Assembly: GCA_017501025.1 (NCBI GenBank)
Contig: JAFVXS010000108.1
Coordinates: forward strand, 1-7,111
Reading direction: 5' to 3'
Source: Alistipes sp.
GTDB taxonomy: Bacteria; Bacteroidota; Bacteroidia; Bacteroidales; Rikenellaceae
DNA: 7,111 nucleotides
The notes under the pieces were generated by a model. The model was not told the origin of the DNA. It made no database searches and saw only the letters and a list, made by a program, of their open reading frames with translations. Made by a program: the position numbers and the translations under genes. Position 1 is the first letter of the stretch. Every line of letters starts with the position of its first letter. Below, piece after piece: positions 7,093 through 7,111 of this stretch.

Positions 7093-7111
7093 CCTCTGTA
7101 AGCTCCTCTAC
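7004..7111 (+). CDS. Internal fragment of an unrelated protein, resembling a GH127/DUF1680-type glycosidase (runs off the right edge)
   Basis: After the mtaB break, a different plus-strand frame is open from 7004 to the last base, giving 36 codons with no start of its own. The peptide contains WARVRGGDN and WLYEKTGD followed by a leucine-rich helix. From memory this resembles the alpha/alpha-barrel repeats of GH127 (DUF1680) beta-L-arabinofuranosidase-type proteins in Bacteroidota; this cannot be confirmed here. Coding character is strong for so short a piece: 31 of 36 third positions are G or C. All eight leucines use CTN codons (CTC 4, CTG 3, CTT 1), whereas the last 33 codons of intact mtaB have 22 of 33 G/C third positions and mostly TTG leucines. 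It therefore seems to come from a higher-GC gene or genome. It is out of frame with mtaB, so no fusion protein results. Confidence 0.45.
   Translation, partial: MSSWARVRGGDNIFAVLWLYEKTGDESLLDLCKLLY

Overview
The window looks like chromosomal DNA of a Bacteroidota bacterium, probably order Bacteroidales and possibly a Rikenellaceae/Alistipes-like lineage. The support is family-level protein style (MtaB, the large LptF/LptG-type permease, Fmt, MetF, MetH), the absence of clear Shine-Dalgarno sequences before the start codons, and a promoter-like TATCTTCGCA element of the Bacteroidota type upstream of the rightward gene. The genus is inference only.

Layout. Positions 1-5741 hold five tightly packed genes, all on the minus strand, reading right to left: a metal (zinc/manganese-type) ABC transporter permease (5741-4908), an LptF/LptG-family lipopolysaccharide-export permease (4911-3391), methionyl-tRNA formyltransferase fmt (3388-2423), methylenetetrahydrofolate reductase metF (2413-1460) and the N-terminal 481 codons of cobalamin-dependent methionine synthase metH (1443 to the left edge). 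Junctions are a 4-base ATGA overlap, then gaps of 2, 9 and 16 bases, so this is very likely one operon. A 100-base divergent intergenic region (5742-5841) carries the only obvious promoter space. To its right mtaB, a radical-SAM tRNA methylthiotransferase, reads rightward from a GTG at 5842.

How the genes work together. The last three operon genes form a one-carbon/methionine block. MetF makes 5-methyl-tetrahydrofolate, MetH uses it to make methionine from homocysteine, and Fmt uses 10-formyl-tetrahydrofolate to formylate initiator Met-tRNA. The first two genes are inner-membrane proteins for envelope biogenesis and metal uptake. MetH has a zinc-binding homocysteine domain, which is only a loose link to the metal permease. 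MtaB modifies t6A37 to ms2t6A37 in tRNA, so the whole neighbourhood is housekeeping rather than an accessory island.

The one real anomaly is the right end. At about position 7000 mtaB stops looking like mtaB in the middle of its C-terminal TRAM domain. GC content jumps from about 51% (6901-7000) to 63% (7001-7111), and the last 108 bases are best read in a different plus-strand frame, as an internal piece of an unrelated protein resembling GH127/DUF1680-type glycosidases. This is either an assembly chimera at a contig end or a genuine rearrangement that truncated mtaB. I see no convincing new biological system, RNA gene, CRISPR array or insertion sequence in the window.
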